Shown piece by piece: positions 35,963 to 52,285 of a DNA stretch of 64,000 bases (position 1 is its first letter; each line of letters opens with the position of its first letter). The DNA is from Pseudomonas sp. GGS8 (GTDB lineage Bacteria; Pseudomonadota; Gammaproteobacteria; Pseudomonadales; Pseudomonadaceae): NCBI RefSeq assembly GCF_024168645.1, contig NZ_JALJWF010000001.1, forward strand, positions 735,001-799,000, read 5' to 3'. A model generated the notes under the pieces. The model saw only the letters and a program-made list of their open reading frames with translations, searched no databases and was not told the DNA's origin. Position numbers and translations under genes: made by a program.

Positions 35963-37156
35963 TCAATCGGCCTGACGACGCAGGAAAGCCGGGATGTCCA
36001 GGTAGTCCAGATCATCTTGCGGGTTCATCTTCGCGGCAGTCGCAGCACCGGCCTGAGCCTGGTTGCGCATGACGGTCGGACGGTCCAGGTCACGGTAGTT
36101 CACCGCAGGCTGTTCCTGACGAACAGGGGCTTGTTGTTGTGGCTGGGAAGCCATCGAGGTGTGAACGGTGTTGTCGATGACCTTCACAGGCTTCTCGATT
36201 TTAGCGCCCAAACCGGTAGCAACCACAGTCACGTGGAGCTCGTCGCGCATGTCCGGATCGATAACGGTACCGACCTTGACCATCGCGTGCTCGGAAGCAA
36301 AGGCTTCGATGATGCTACCCACGTCCGAGTACTCACCCAGAGACAGGTCAGGACCGGCGGTGATGTTCACCAGGATGCCGCGTGCACCTTGCAGGTTCAC
36401 GTCTTCGAGCAGCGGGTTGCGAATGGCCGCTTCGGTGGCCTCGCGCGCACGGTTCGGACCGCTGGCGCAGCCAGTGCCCATCATCGCCATGCCCATTTCG
36501 CTCATCACGGTACGTACGTCGGCGAAGTCGACGTTGATCATGCCCGGACGCTTGATGATGTCGGAGATACCCCGAACGGCACCGGCCAGTACATCATCGG
36601 CCTTGGCGAAAGCCGACAAGAGGCTTGCGTCTTTACCGAGGATGGTCAGCAGCTTCTCGTTGGGAATGGTGATCAACGAGTCGACGCTTTCAGACAGCAG
36701 ACGGATACCTTCGTCGGCGATCTGCATACGCTTGCGGCCTTCGAACGGGAACGGACGAGTCACCACCGCAACGGTGAGGATCCCCATTTCCTTGGCCACT
36801 TCGGCGATGATCGGCGCAGCACCGGTACCGGTACCGCCGCCCATGCCGGTGGTGATGAACACCATGTTGGTGCCCTGCAGGACTTCGGCAATGCGCTCAC
36901 GGTCTTCCAGAGCGGCCTGACGACCCACTTCAGGGTTGGCGCCAGCGCCCAGACCTTTGGTCACGCCAGTGCCCAGTTGCAGGATGGTCCGCGCGCCGAT
37001 GCTTTTCAGCGCCTGGGCATCAGTGTTGGCGCAGATGAATTCAACGCCTTCAATGTTGCTCTTGACCATGTGATTGACAGCGTTGCCGCCGCCTCCGCCA
37101 ACACCGATAACTTTAATAACCGGGCTTGCGGGGATGTTGTCTACGAGTTCGAACAT
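35963..37156 (-). CDS. ftsZ: Cell division GTPase FtsZ
   Basis: FtsZ polymerises into the cytokinetic ring. The 397-residue protein has the tubulin signature GGGTGTG (about residue 105), an N-terminal nucleotide-binding VGGGGGNAVNHM, a variable Gln-rich linker (about 320-375) and the conserved C-terminal peptide LDYLDIPAFLRRQ that docks FtsA and ZipA. It starts at ATG 37156, 66 bases after ftsA. Confidence 0.98.
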   Translation of the reverse strand: MFELVDNIPASPVIKVIGVGGGGGNAVNHMVKSNIEGVEFICANTDAQALKSIGARTILQLGTGVTKGLGAGANPEVGRQAALEDRERIAEVLQGTNMVFITTGMGGGTGTGAAPIIAEVAKEMGILTVAVVTRPFPFEGRKRMQIADEGIRLLSESVDSLITIPNEKLLTILGKDASLLSAFAKADDVLAGAVRGISDIIKRPGMINVDFADVRTVMSEMGMAMMGTGCASGPNRAREATEAAIRNPLLEDVNLQGARGILVNITAGPDLSLGEYSDVGSIIEAFASEHAMVKVGTVIDPDMRDELHVTVVATGLGAKIEKPVKVIDNTVHTSMASQPQQQAPVRQEQPAVNYRDLDRPTVMRNQAQAGAATAAKMNPQDDLDYLDIPAFLRRQAD

Positions 37157-37222
37157 TTTCCCTCTCCTTACATTCTCTAGTTTTTTCGCCTACTGCTTTT
37201 GAAGCGGTGTTGCGGTAAAGCT

Positions 37223-38482
37223 TTAGAAATTGCCTTGTACCCAGCTCTTGATGCGATCGAGCAGAGCGGCTTTCGGTTCGTCGTTGCTATAGCTGTCGCG
37301 GCTGCCGATGCCCGAGAACGAAATCCCGTCGGACTGCTTCTGCAGGCCGTACATCAACAAACCAACGCCGGTGGAATAGATCGGGTTGCGAACCACGTCG
37401 TCCAGGCCCTTGACGCCATGGGGCACGCCCAGGCGAACCGGCATGTGGAAGATCTCTTCGGCCAGTTCGACCGCGCCTTCCATCTTCGACGTACCGCCGG
37501 TCAGCACGATGCCGGCCGGGATCAGGTCTTCGTAGCCGCTGCGACGCAGTTCGGCCTGGATCAGCGTGAACAGCTCGTCGTAGCGCGGCTCGACCACTTC
37601 GGCCAGGGCCTGGCGGGACAGTTCGCGCGGTGGACGGTCGCCGACACTCGGCACCTTGATGGTTTCGCCGGCACCGGCCAGTTTGGCCAGGGCGCAGGCG
37701 TAGCGAATCTTGATTTCTTCGGCGTACTGGGTCGGGGTGCGCAACGCCATGGCGATGTCGTTGGTCACCTGGTCGCCCGCAATAGGGATCACCGCGGTAT
37801 GGCGGATCGCGCCTTCGGTGAAGATCGCGATGTCGGTGGTGCCGCCACCGATGTCCACCAGGCACACGCCCAGTTCTTTCTCGTCGTCGGTCAGCACCGA
37901 ATACGCCGAGGCCAGTTGCTCGAGAATGATGTCGTCGATTTCCAGGCCGCAGCGGCGCACGCATTTTTCAATGTTCTGTGCGGCGTTGACGGCGCAGGTA
38001 ACCACGTGAACCTTGGCTTCCAGACGCACGCCGGACATGCCCAGGGGCTCGCGAACGCCTTCCTGGTTATCGATCACGTAATCCTGCGGCAGGGTGTGCA
38101 GCACGCGCTGGTCAGCCGGGATTGCCACAGCCTGGGCGGCGTCGAGGACGCGTTCAAGGTCGGCGGAGCTGACTTCGCGATCACGAATCGCCACGATACC
38201 GTGGGAGTTCAGGCTGCGGATGTGATTGCCGGCCACGCCGACGAACGCCGAGTGGATCCGGCAACCGGCCATCAGCTGCGCTTCTTCGATAGCGCGCTGG
38301 ATCGACTGAACGGTGGACTCGATGTTCACCACTACGCCTTTTTTCAGGCCGCGGGACGGATGTGTACCGATCCCGACGATTTCGAGCGTGCCGTCGTCCG
38401 CAACCTCGCCGACCAGCGCCACCACCTTGGAGGTGCCGATATCGAGACCGACGATCATTTTGCCGCTTTGCACGTTTGCCAT
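37223..38482 (-). CDS. ftsA: Cell division actin homologue FtsA
   Basis: FtsA tethers FtsZ to the membrane and recruits later divisome proteins. The 419-residue protein opens with MIVGLDIGTSKVV (phosphate-1 loop) and has the second phosphate loop VDIGGGTTDIAIF. The inserted SHS2/1C domain follows the first loop, and a C-terminal amphipathic helix (LLDRIKSWVQGNF) is the membrane-targeting sequence. It lies 15 bases after ftsQ. Confidence 0.98.
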   Translation of the reverse strand: MANVQSGKMIVGLDIGTSKVVALVGEVADDGTLEIVGIGTHPSRGLKKGVVVNIESTVQSIQRAIEEAQLMAGCRIHSAFVGVAGNHIRSLNSHGIVAIRDREVSSADLERVLDAAQAVAIPADQRVLHTLPQDYVIDNQEGVREPLGMSGVRLEAKVHVVTCAVNAAQNIEKCVRRCGLEIDDIILEQLASAYSVLTDDEKELGVCLVDIGGGTTDIAIFTEGAIRHTAVIPIAGDQVTNDIAMALRTPTQYAEEIKIRYACALAKLAGAGETIKVPSVGDRPPRELSRQALAEVVEPRYDELFTLIQAELRRSGYEDLIPAGIVLTGGTSKMEGAVELAEEIFHMPVRLGVPHGVKGLDDVVRNPIYSTGVGLLMYGLQKQSDGISFSGIGSRDSYSNDEPKAALLDRIKSWVQGNF

Positions 38483-38497
38483 GGGTCCTGCCTCTTC

Positions 38498-39367
38498 TTA
38501 ATTCTTTGCGACAGCGGGTTGGGCTGTCGTCGGCGCTACAGGTTCCCGCCAGCCAACAGCAAGGCCGTTGGCGTAGCGCAGATCGATGCGCGCAATGTTC
38601 GTAATCTGCTCTTTGAGCGTCTTGTCATAGATGGCAATGAAGCGGCGCATCTTTTCCACCAGGTTGCCGCGTCCCAGCAGCAGTTCGATTCCCGGACCCG
38701 CGCTGCCGGCGCCGGTGGTCAGGAACCAGCTGCCTCGTTCACGCAACTCCAGGCGTGCAATCGAGAAGCCCAATGGCCTGAGCATCTGGCTCAGCACCTG
38801 GTATTGCTGCATCACTTGCTGCTGGGCCCGCTGCGGGCCGAACAGCTGTGGCAAGTGTTCGTAGTTCGCCAGCTCGCGCGGGGTGAACGCCTGTCCCTGG
38901 TTGTTCAACAGCGACTCATCGCCCCAACGGGCCACCGGCAGTTGTTCTTCCAGACGAATCACTACCTGATCCGGCCACACCCTGCGCACTTCGGCGTGGG
39001 CAATCCATGGCATCTGTTCAAGCTCGGTGCGCATGCTCGCCAGGTCGATGGTGAAGAAGCTCGACGCCACGTACGGGGCGATCCGCTGCTGCACGGCTTG
39101 CTGGCTGATGTAACTCAAATCGCCCTGCACGGCGATTTTGGTGATCGGCCGGTCGGCGTACGGCAGCAAACGCTGTGCGCCTTCATAAGTACCGAACCCC
39201 AACGCCACCAGCAGCACGGGCCAGAACAGGCTTTTCAGAAAACCGAAGTTGGCTTTCGGCAGACGCACGGACATCGGCTCTTTGGCCACCATTCGGCTGG
39301 CACCCCGCGGCACCGGCTTGCGGCCGGGTGGTGCGGAGGGCTGATGTCTCAGCTGTGCGCCTTGCAT
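38498..39367 (-). CDS. ftsQ: Cell division protein FtsQ
   Basis: FtsQ is a bitopic protein linking FtsL/FtsB to the early divisome. The 289 residues comprise a basic cytoplasmic tail with Pro/Arg, one membrane helix (about 50-70), a POTRA domain ([20 protein letters not shown] region, about 78-150) and the beta domain. The ATG at 39367 is preferred to the longer frame, whose extra residues lie in ddlB. Confidence 0.95.
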   Translation of the reverse strand: MQGAQLRHQPSAPPGRKPVPRGASRMVAKEPMSVRLPKANFGFLKSLFWPVLLVALGFGTYEGAQRLLPYADRPITKIAVQGDLSYISQQAVQQRIAPYVASSFFTIDLASMRTELEQMPWIAHAEVRRVWPDQVVIRLEEQLPVARWGDESLLNNQGQAFTPRELANYEHLPQLFGPQRAQQQVMQQYQVLSQMLRPLGFSIARLELRERGSWFLTTGAGSAGPGIELLLGRGNLVEKMRRFIAIYDKTLKEQITNIARIDLRYANGLAVGWREPVAPTTAQPAVAKN

Positions 39368-39371
39368 GGTC

Positions 39372-41777
<2,406 letters not shown>

Positions 41778-41785
<8 letters not shown>

Positions 41786-42848
41786 GAGCCACCTCCAGAC
41801 AGGTATCGACCACGTTACGGGTTGCATCGGGTTTGGCGAGGCGGCGCGCCGCGCTGGCCATGTCGTTGAGTCGTTGCGGTTGCATCAGGACCTCTGTCAG
41901 GCGTGCAGCAAGATCCGCTGCGCCAGTCGTTCTTTGCGGCATCAGGAAGGCAGCGCCTTCACGGGCCAAATAATCGGCGTTGCGGGTCTGGTGATCGTCG
42001 ATCGCGTGGGGCAAAGGCACCAGCATCGAGGGCAGACCGGCGGCCGCCAGTTCACTGATGGTCAGCGCTCCTGCGCGGCACACCACCAGGTCGGCCCAGC
42101 CATAGGCTTGGGCCATGTCTTTGATGAAAGGCTGCACTTGCGCCTCGACGCCAGCCGCGCGATAGCGCTCTGCAGTCACTTCATCGTGGTTTTTGCCGGC
42201 CTGGTGAAACACGTCCGGGCGCAGGTCGGGGGCGACTTGCGACAGGGCTTCAGGCAGCAACTTGTTCAACGGCTCTGCGCCCAGGCTTCCGCCCAGGATC
42301 AACAAACGCGCCTTGCGACCGGCCAGGGCAGGTCGCGGTGTTTCGAGGAACAGCTCGGTGCGCACCGGGTTACCGGTGGTCCGACGGCTGTCCGACAGGG
42401 TAAAGGTGTCGGGGAACGCTTCACAGACTCGGGCGGCCAACGGCACCAGCAACCGATTGGCGGTACCGGCCACGGCGTTCTGCTCGTGAACGATGACCGG
42501 CACGCCGGCCAGTCTGGCTGCAACGCCGCCAGGGCCAGTCACAAAACCACCAAAACCGACCACACAGACCGGCCGCAGCTGACGAATGATCGCCCGCGCC
42601 TGCCAGATCGACTTGAGCAACATGACCGGCGCCTTGAGCAGAGACAATTTGCCCTTGCCGCGCAAACCGCTGGCGTGGATCCGATGCAATTCAATACCGG
42701 CCGCCGGCACCAGATCGTTTTCAATCCCGCGGGGCGTGCCGAGCCAGTGCACGGTGTAGCCGCGGGCCTGGAACTCGCGAGCACAGGAAAGTGCCGGGAA
42801 CACGTGGCCCCCGGTGCCGCCGGCCATGATCAGTACGTTAGCGCCCAT
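41778..42848 (-). CDS. murG: Undecaprenyl-PP-MurNAc-pentapeptide GlcNAc transferase (lipid II synthase)
   Basis: MurG adds GlcNAc to lipid I on the inner face of the membrane. This GT-B glycosyltransferase of 356 residues starts with [20 protein letters not shown] (first G-loop), has a second G-loop [10 protein letters not shown] and [19 protein letters not shown] for UDP-GlcNAc. It overlaps ftsW by 11 bases. Confidence 0.97.
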
Positions 42849-44055
42849 GGTTCGGCTCCTCGGCAAAGTCGCTCTCATGGAATTCCATCTCTTCGCTGCC
42901 CAGGTGGGTTCGACTCTCCCACTCGATGCGCAGCAACAAGCCAAGACAGGCACAGCAGATCACCAACGAACTGCCGCCATAACTGAGGAATGGCAGGGTC
43001 AAACCTTTGGTCGGCAGCAGGCCGACGTTCACGCCGATGTTGATCAGGAATTGGCCGATCCACAGGAACGACAAACCGTAGGCAACGTAGGCGGCAAAAA
43101 ACTGTTTGGCTTTCTCGGCCCACAGGCCGATGTACATGCCACGAATACAAACGAAGACGAACAGCGCCACCGTGCACAGGGAACCCACGGCACCCAGTTC
43201 TTCAGCCAGCACCGAAAACACGAAGTCGGTGTGGGCTTCCGGCAGGTAGAACTGTTTCTGCACGCTGTTGCCCAGGCCGACGCCCAGCCATTCGCCGCGA
43301 CCAAAAGCGATCAATGCCTGGGAGAGCTGATAGCCGGCACCGAACTGGTCGGCCCACGGATCGGCGAAGTTGGTCAGACGCGCCATTCGATACGGCTGCA
43401 TCTGAATCAACAACACCACCGCTGCGACGGCCAGGACCACCATCAGGGAAAAACGGAACAGTCCGACCCCACCGAGGAACAGCATCGCCGCAGCCGCCCC
43501 CATCATCACGACGGTGGCACCGAAGTCCGGTTCCATCAGCAACAGCCCCGCCATCGGCAGCAGCACGATGAACGGCTTGAAGAAGCCCATCCAGCTTTCA
43601 CGCACTTCTTTCTGGCGACGCACCAGATAACCGGCGAGGTAGATCACCACGAACACCTTGGCGATCTCGGAAGGCTGAACGTTGAAGAAGCTGAAGCCGA
43701 TCCAGCGCATCGAACCGTTCACCTCGCGGCCGATCCCCGGAACAATCACCATCACCAGCAAGCCGAACGCACCAATCAGCATCAGCCAGCCCAGGCGTTG
43801 CCAGGTGGCAATCGGAATCATCATGGTGACGATGCAGGCACCCAGGCCCAGCACAACGTAGATAAGGTGGCGAATCATGTAGTACAGGGCGCTGCCCGAC
43901 TGCACCGCCCCCACCTCGGTCGATGCCGAGGCAATCATGATCAGTCCCAGGCCGAGCAGTGCCAGGCAACCGGCGAGCATCGGGAAATCGAGGTCGATAC
44001 CGCGCCCGGTAATGAGCGGCGATGGATACGGCTTGATGATGTTTCTCAAGCTCAT
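42838..44055 (-). CDS. ftsW: SEDS peptidoglycan polymerase FtsW
   Basis: FtsW is the septal glycosyltransferase partner of FtsI. The 405-residue protein has ten predicted membrane helices, the SEDS segment PSEIAKVFVVIYLAGYL (catalytic region) and PFLSYGGSSLV. It overlaps murD by 4 bases and murG by 11. Confidence 0.96.
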   Translation of the reverse strand: MSLRNIIKPYPSPLITGRGIDLDFPMLAGCLALLGLGLIMIASASTEVGAVQSGSALYYMIRHLIYVVLGLGACIVTMMIPIATWQRLGWLMLIGAFGLLVMVIVPGIGREVNGSMRWIGFSFFNVQPSEIAKVFVVIYLAGYLVRRQKEVRESWMGFFKPFIVLLPMAGLLLMEPDFGATVVMMGAAAAMLFLGGVGLFRFSLMVVLAVAAVVLLIQMQPYRMARLTNFADPWADQFGAGYQLSQALIAFGRGEWLGVGLGNSVQKQFYLPEAHTDFVFSVLAEELGAVGSLCTVALFVFVCIRGMYIGLWAEKAKQFFAAYVAYGLSFLWIGQFLINIGVNVGLLPTKGLTLPFLSYGGSSLVICCACLGLLLRIEWESRTHLGSEEMEFHESDFAEEPNHGR

Positions 44056-45398
44056 GCCAGATCCTCCACGGCGCGGACGAACTGGTGACCACGGTCTTCA
44101 TAGTTCTTGAACATGTCGAAACTGGCGCAGGCCGGCGACAGCAGTACCGCATCGCCCTTTTCGGCGATGTTGCGGCATTGCTCGACCGCTTCGATCAGCG
44201 AGCCGACGCGAATCAGTGGCACGGCAACGCCAATGGCCTCACCGATCTTGTCGGAATCACGGCCCATCAAAATGACGGCGCGGCAGTTGGCCGCCACCGG
44301 ATCACGCAAATCCTTGAACTCGGCGCCCTTGCCATCGCCACCGGCGATCAGCACAAGCTTGCCGTCGATGTCCGCGCCCAGGCCTTCGATGGCCGCCAGA
44401 GCGGCGCCAACGTTGGTGGCTTTGGAGTCGTTGTAGTAGCTCACACCATCGAGGTCGCGGACCCACTGGCAGCGATGCTCGAGCCCGGCGAAAGTGCGCA
44501 GGGCCGAAAGCATGGCATCGAATGGCAGGCCGACGGCGTGGCCGAGCGCCAATGCCGCGAGGGCGTTGGACTGGTTATGCGCGCCACGAACTTTCAACTC
44601 GCGCACCGGCATCAGGTTCTGGAATTCGAAGGCCAGGTATTTCTCGCCATCCTCTTCCCGAATGCCGAAGGCCTTGAAGTCGGGTTTGTTCAAACCGAAG
44701 GTCCAGCACGGCTGACCTTCGCCCATCAGCGGACGGCTCAAGACGTCGTGACGGTTGACCACAAACTGCCTGGCGCCCCGGAAGATCCGGTGCTTGGCCA
44801 GGTGATAGGCCGGCAGACCGCTGTAGCGGTCCATGTGGTCTTCACTGATGTTGAGCACGGTCGCCACTTCAGCGTTGAGCTGATCGGTGGTTTCGAGCTG
44901 GAAGCTCGACAGTTCCATCACGTACAGCTCGACGTCATCGCTGAGCAAATCCAGCGCCGGCGTGCCAAGGTTGCCACCGACGGCAACACGTTTACCGGCC
45001 GCAGCTGCCATCTCACCGACCAGGGTGGTGACGGTGCTTTTGGCGTTGGAACCGGTAATAGCAACAATCGGCGCTTTCGCGTTACGCGCGAACAGCTCGA
45101 TGTCGCCGGACATCTTCACGCCACGGGCGGCGGCAGCCTGCAGGGCCGGGGTCGCCAGCGCCAGGCCGGGGCTCACGTAGAGCTCGTCGGCGCGGCACAG
45201 GAATTCGACGTCCAGCTCGCCACAACGCACTTCCACGTGCGGATAGTCACGCTTGAGCGTGGCCAGTTCCGGTGGATTTTCCCGCGTATCGGCGACAGCA
45301 AACGACACGCCCCGGTTCGCCAGGAAGCGAACCAGGGACATGCCGCTCTTGCCGAGGCCGACAACGATGCGGAAGTGGTCAGAAGCGATCAGAGACAC
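44052..45398 (-). CDS. murD: UDP-N-acetylmuramoyl-L-alanine--D-glutamate ligase
   Basis: MurD adds D-Glu. The 448-residue protein has the P-loop region GSNAKSTVTTLV, in which the common NGKST is NAKST, and central DHMDRYSGLPAYH. It starts at GTG 45398 (initiator Val codon read as Met) and begins 5 bases after mraY. Confidence 0.96.
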   Translation of the reverse strand: MSLIASDHFRIVVGLGKSGMSLVRFLANRGVSFAVADTRENPPELATLKRDYPHVEVRCGELDVEFLCRADELYVSPGLALATPALQAAAARGVKMSGDIELFARNAKAPIVAITGSNAKSTVTTLVGEMAAAAGKRVAVGGNLGTPALDLLSDDVELYVMELSSFQLETTDQLNAEVATVLNISEDHMDRYSGLPAYHLAKHRIFRGARQFVVNRHDVLSRPLMGEGQPCWTFGLNKPDFKAFGIREEDGEKYLAFEFQNLMPVRELKVRGAHNQSNALAALALGHAVGLPFDAMLSALRTFAGLEHRCQWVRDLDGVSYYNDSKATNVGAALAAIEGLGADIDGKLVLIAGGDGKGAEFKDLRDPVAANCRAVILMGRDSDKIGEAIGVAVPLIRVGSLIEAVEQCRNIAEKGDAVLLSPACASFDMFKNYEDRGHQFVRAVEDLA

Positions 45399-45403
45399 TC
45401 GTT

Positions 45404-46486
45404 CTACCTCAGCTTCAGGGTGGCAAGGCCGATCAACACGAGAATCACGGTGATGATCCAGAAACGGACGATCACGCGTGGCTCGGGCCAGCCCTTGAGT
45501 TCAAAGTGGTGGTGAATCGGCGCCATGCGGAACACGCGGCGACCGGTCAGCTTAAAGGACGCAACCTGAATCACGACTGACAAGGTCTCCATCACGAACA
45601 CACCGCCCATGATGAACAGGACGATTTCCTGACGGACGATCACCGCGATGGTGCCCAGGGCCGCGCCCAGCGCCAGCGCGCCAACGTCGCCCATGAAGAC
45701 CTGTGCCGGATAGGTGTTGAACCAGAGGAAGCCCAGGCCCGCACCGATCAAGGCGCCGCAGAACACAATCAGCTCACCCGCGCCCGGTACGTAAGGAATC
45801 AGCAGGTATTCGGCGAACTTCACGTTACCCGACAGGTAGCAGAAGATCCCCAAGCCACCGCCGACCATCACGGTAGGCATGATCGCCAGACCGTCGAGGC
45901 CGTCGGTCAGGTTGACCGCGTTGCTCGAGCCGACAATCACGAAATAGGTCAGAACAATAAAGCCTGCGCCCAGCGGAATGCTGTAGTCCTTGAGCATCGG
46001 CAGGATCAGGGTGGTTTCCACCGGCGTCGCGGCAGTCATATAAAGGAAGATCGCGGCGCCCAGGCCGAACACTGACTGCCAGAAATACTTCCAGCGGCTC
46101 GGAAGGCCGCGAGAGTTTTTCTCGATGACTTTGCGGTAGTCGTCAACCCAGCCGATGGCGCCGAACAGCAGGGTCACCAACAACACGACCCAAACGTAAC
46201 GGTTGGTCAGGTCAGCCCAAAGCAAGGTGCTGACGCCGATGGAGGAAAGAATCAGCGCGCCGCCCATGGTCGGGGTGCCCGACTTCGACAGGTGCGATTG
46301 CGGCCCATCGTTACGAACGGACTGACCGATCTGACGGTTCTGCAGCGTCCGGATCATCCACGGGCCATAGCACAGCGACAAGACCAGCGCGGTCAGCACA
46401 CCGAGGATCCCGCGCAGGGTCAGGTACTGAAAGACCGCGAAGCCTTTGTAGAACTGTTGCAGATACTCCGCTAGCAGCAGCAGCAT
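45404..46486 (-). CDS. mraY: Phospho-N-acetylmuramoyl-pentapeptide transferase
   Basis: MraY attaches UDP-MurNAc-pentapeptide to undecaprenyl phosphate, giving lipid I. It is a 360-residue protein of about ten membrane helices with the Asp-rich motif [18 protein letters not shown] and [12 protein letters not shown], the magnesium and substrate sites. The ATG at 46486 overlaps the murF stop by one base. Confidence 0.97.
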   Translation of the reverse strand: MLLLLAEYLQQFYKGFAVFQYLTLRGILGVLTALVLSLCYGPWMIRTLQNRQIGQSVRNDGPQSHLSKSGTPTMGGALILSSIGVSTLLWADLTNRYVWVVLLVTLLFGAIGWVDDYRKVIEKNSRGLPSRWKYFWQSVFGLGAAIFLYMTAATPVETTLILPMLKDYSIPLGAGFIVLTYFVIVGSSNAVNLTDGLDGLAIMPTVMVGGGLGIFCYLSGNVKFAEYLLIPYVPGAGELIVFCGALIGAGLGFLWFNTYPAQVFMGDVGALALGAALGTIAVIVRQEIVLFIMGGVFVMETLSVVIQVASFKLTGRRVFRMAPIHHHFELKGWPEPRVIVRFWIITVILVLIGLATLKLR

Positions 46487-47853
46487 TAATGTTTCTCCAG
46501 GCTGGTCCCGCACAAAGCGGCAACGATGTTTTCCATCGCTGCACTGCGCGAACCCTTGATCAAAATGGTGGTGTTTGTGTCCTGCTCGGCTTCCAGGGCC
46601 TTGATCAGTTCAGCCTGTGTGCTGAAGTGAAAGGCCTGCTCGCCGAAAGCGTTCACGGCGTGAGCCATCATTGGCCCGACGGCGTAAAGCGCGGAAACCT
46701 TGCCGCGGGCGTAATCGCCCACATCGCGGTGCCCCTGCTCTGCCCACGCGCCCAACTCGCCGATATCCCCGAGCACCAAAACGGTGCGACCGGAAAAGCC
46801 GGCGAGTATATCAACGGCGGCGCACATAGAGGTGGGGTTCGCGTTGTATGTGTCATCTATTACGCGCATGCCGTTAGGCGCCAATTGCGCGACGGTGCGG
46901 CCCTTGACCGGTTGCACCGCGCCAAGGCCGGTGGCGATGCCGAACAGCGACACACCCAAGGCATGCGCGGCAGCGGCAGCGGCCATGGCATTGGCGACGT
47001 TATGGGTGCCGAGCAGATTCAGCTGAACCCGTTCCACACCTTCAGGGCTGTGCAGGTTGAACGCTGGGCAACCGCGGGCATCGCGGTCCAGATCGCTGGC
47101 ATGGAAATCGGCCTTGACGTTACTCAGGGCAAAAGTCAGCACTTTTCGACCGGCGGCACGGGTTTTCCAGATGTCGAAGGCCTTGTCGTCAAGATTCAGC
47201 ACGGCGATGCCATCGTCATCCAGCCCTTCGAGAATCTCGCCCTTGGCTTCGACGATTTTTTCCGGCCCGCCGAACTCACCAACGTGGGCGGTCCCGGCGT
47301 TATTGATGATGGCCACGTGGGGTTTGGTCATGGCGACGGTGTAGGCAATCTCGCCAATGCGCGAAGCGCCGAGTTCGATCACGGCGGCGGTGTGCTCCGG
47401 CGCCAGTTCGAGCAGGGTCAGCGGTGCGCCGAGGTCATTGTTCAGGTTGCCACGGGTCGCCAGCACCGGACCGCGTGTGCGCAGGATGCTCGCCAGCATT
47501 TCCTTGACCGTGGTCTTGCCGCTGGAGCCGGTAACGGCCGCGACCGGCTGAGTGAACGCGGCACGGTTGATCGCACCCAACTGGCCGAGGGCCTGGCGGG
47601 TGTCCTTGACCAGCAGTTGCGGCAGCGAGCTGTCAGCCACTTCACGCTCGACCAGGGCAGCCACGGCGCCTTTGCCGGCGACGTCATTCAGGTAGTCATG
47701 ACCGTCGAAACGCGGGCCGGCCAGCGCAATAAACAGCTGGCCGGGCTTGATCGCGCGACTGTCGATGCTGACACCGTCAAAGCTGGCATCGGCGCCGATC
47801 AGACGGGCATTCAGTGCACCGGTCAGCTCACTCAGTTTCAAGGCTTTAAGCAT
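46486..47853 (-). CDS. murF: UDP-MurNAc-tripeptide--D-alanyl-D-alanine ligase
   Basis: MurF adds the D-Ala-D-Ala dipeptide, completing the pentapeptide. The 455-residue protein has P-loop [12 protein letters not shown] and [11 protein letters not shown]. It overlaps murE by 8 bases and mraY by one. Confidence 0.97.
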   Translation of the reverse strand: MLKALKLSELTGALNARLIGADASFDGVSIDSRAIKPGQLFIALAGPRFDGHDYLNDVAGKGAVAALVEREVADSSLPQLLVKDTRQALGQLGAINRAAFTQPVAAVTGSSGKTTVKEMLASILRTRGPVLATRGNLNNDLGAPLTLLELAPEHTAAVIELGASRIGEIAYTVAMTKPHVAIINNAGTAHVGEFGGPEKIVEAKGEILEGLDDDGIAVLNLDDKAFDIWKTRAAGRKVLTFALSNVKADFHASDLDRDARGCPAFNLHSPEGVERVQLNLLGTHNVANAMAAAAAAHALGVSLFGIATGLGAVQPVKGRTVAQLAPNGMRVIDDTYNANPTSMCAAVDILAGFSGRTVLVLGDIGELGAWAEQGHRDVGDYARGKVSALYAVGPMMAHAVNAFGEQAFHFSTQAELIKALEAEQDTNTTILIKGSRSAAMENIVAALCGTSLEKH

Positions 47854-49308
47854 GGGCCACCTCCCACGCGGTCAGGGCATGATCGGCCTCGACCAAATCG
47901 GAGAAGGCGTGGCGCTCGCCGTTGATTTCCTGATAGTCCTCATGACCTTTTCCGGCCAGAACAATCACGTCATCCGCAGAAGCGCTGGCGATCAGCTGGG
48001 CAATCGCCTGGCCACGGCCGGCAACGAAGGTGACTTTATCCACAGCGGTGAAACCGGCGCGGATGTCGTCGAAAATCGCGGAGGGGTCTTCGGTGCGCGG
48101 ATTGTCGTCGGTGACCAGTACACCATCGGCCAGACGCTCGACCACTTCAGCCATCAGCGGACGCTTGCCGCGATCGCGATCACCACCGCAACCGAACAGG
48201 CACAGCAACCGCCCTTTGGCGTGAGGACGCAGGGCCATCAAGACTTTTTCCAGCGCATCCGGCGTGTGGGCGTAATCGACCACCACCAACGGCTGAGAGC
48301 CGCCCCCCAAACGCTGCATGCGACCGGCCGGGCCTTCGAGCTTGGGCAACACGTTGAGGATTTCGTCCAGCGCATAGTCCAGACCGAGCAAGGCACCGAC
48401 TGCGGCCAACACGTTGCTCAGGTTGAAGCGGCCGAGCAAGGTGCTGCGCAAATGGTGTTCGCCTTGGGGCGTAACCAGCGTGGCGCGCACGCCTTCGTCA
48501 TTGAACTGCGCTTCGCGGCAATACAGGTAAGCGCTGGAGTCTTCCAGGCTGTAAGTGATCAGCCGCGACTCGCCCTCATCAGCCGCCAGTTGCCGGCCGA
48601 AATCGTCGTCGAGGTTGACCACCCGGCACTTCAGATCATTCCAGGCAAACAACTTGGCCTTGGCTTCGCCATAGGCCTGCATGGTGCCGTGGTAATCCAG
48701 ATGATCGCGCGACAGGTTGGTCATCACTGCCACATCGAAGGCCAGCGCGGTTACGCGGCCCTGATCCAGCCCATGGGAAGAGACTTCCATGGCCACGGCT
48801 TTGGCACCGGCCTTTTTCAGATCGGCGAGGGTCGCTTGCACTGCAATCGGATTCGGCGTGGTGTGCAGGCCGCTTTCCAGCGCGCCGTAGAAACCGGAGC
48901 CCAAGGTGCCGACGATGCCGCAGTGTTGCCCGAGCAAGTCGAGTGCCTGCGCGACCAATTGAGTCACGCTGGTTTTACCGTTGGTGCCGGTCACGCCGAT
49001 CAGGTTCAAGTGACGGCTCGGGTCGCCATAAAAGCGCCCCGCGATGTCCGACAGCTGCGCCGCCAGGCCTTTGACCGGAATCAGCGGCACGTCGGTAATC
49101 GGCAGCACGGTCGCGCCTTCGACTTCATAAGCCACGGCGGCAGCACCGCGCTGCAAGGCGTCGGCGATGTGCGCACGACCGTCAAACTTGCCGCCTGGGA
49201 CCGCAAGGAACAAATCGCCTGCCCGTACGTTACGGCTGTCCAGCGCCAGTTCGCGGATCAACAGATCATGACCGGCATGGGCGAAAATCTTGTTCAGGCT
49301 CAGCGACA

Positions 49309-49309
<1 letters not shown>
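47846..49309 (-). CDS. murE: UDP-MurNAc-L-Ala-D-Glu--meso-diaminopimelate ligase
   Basis: MurE adds the third stem residue. The 487-residue enzyme has P-loop GTNGKTSVTQL and DNPRTEDP; the DNPR motif is the marker of meso-diaminopimelate rather than lysine specificity, as expected for a Gram-negative. It overlaps ftsI by one base. Confidence 0.97.
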
Positions 49310-51337
<2,028 letters not shown>

Positions 51338-51341
<4 letters not shown>

Positions 51342-52285
51342 CGCAGCTTCTCCGCGACGCGCATGATGGCGCTACGGGAACGTGGGTTGGCTTTGAGTTC
51401 GGCCTCGGAGGCGGACTGCGCTTTGCCATGGACTTTGATTTTCGGTTCGAAGGCAACGTGACGTACCGGCAGGTTGCGCGGCAGGTTGTCGGCTTCGCCT
51501 TTCACCAGTTTGCGCATGAACAGTTTGACGATGCGGTCTTCCAGCGAATGGAAACTGATCACCACCAGGCGACCACCGACCTCCAGACATTCCAGCGCGG
51601 CTTCGAGACCGGTTTCCAGATCGCCCAGTTCGTTGTTGACGTGAATACGCAGCCCCTGGAATGCACGGGTAGCCGGATTCTTGCCCTTTTCCCACGCTGG
51701 GTTGGCGACTTTCAACACTTCAGCCAGATCGGCAGTGCGCTCGAACGGCTTGATGTCGCGACGCTCGGCCACGGCACGCGCCATGCGGCCGGAGAAACGT
51801 TCTTCGCCGTATTCCTTGAACACCCGGGCGATTTCTTCCACCGGCGCGGTGTTGACGAACTCGGCGGCGCTGATCCCGCGGGACGGGTCCATGCGCATGT
51901 CCAACGGGCCGTCGTTGAGAAAGCTGAAACCGCGCTCAGGGTCGTCGAGCTGCGGCGAAGAGACGCCGAGGTCAAGCAGAACGCCGCTGACCTTGCCGGC
52001 CAGACCGCGTTCGGCGACTTCCGAACCGAGCTCGGCAAAGCTGCGCTGCACAACGACAAAGCGGCCGTCTTCGGCCGCTAGCGTTTGCCCGGTGGCAATC
52101 GCTTGAGGATCCTTGTCGAACCCGAGCAACCGACCATCAGGCCCGAGCTTGCTGAGGATCAACCGGCTGTGTCCGCCGCGTCCGAACGTGCCGTCCAGAT
52201 AGCAGCCATCAGGACGTACGGCGAGAGCCTCGACGGCTTCGTCAAGCAGTACGGTGATGTGGTTAAAGCCGCTATCAATAGTCAC
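51338..52285 (-). CDS. rsmH: 16S rRNA (cytosine-1402-N4)-methyltransferase
   Basis: RsmH (formerly MraW) methylates C1402 of 16S rRNA together with RsmI, whose gene also lies in this window at 53522. The 315-residue SAM enzyme has [13 protein letters not shown] as the SAM-binding loop and [12 protein letters not shown]. It starts at GTG 52285, overlapping mraZ by 4 bases. Confidence 0.97.
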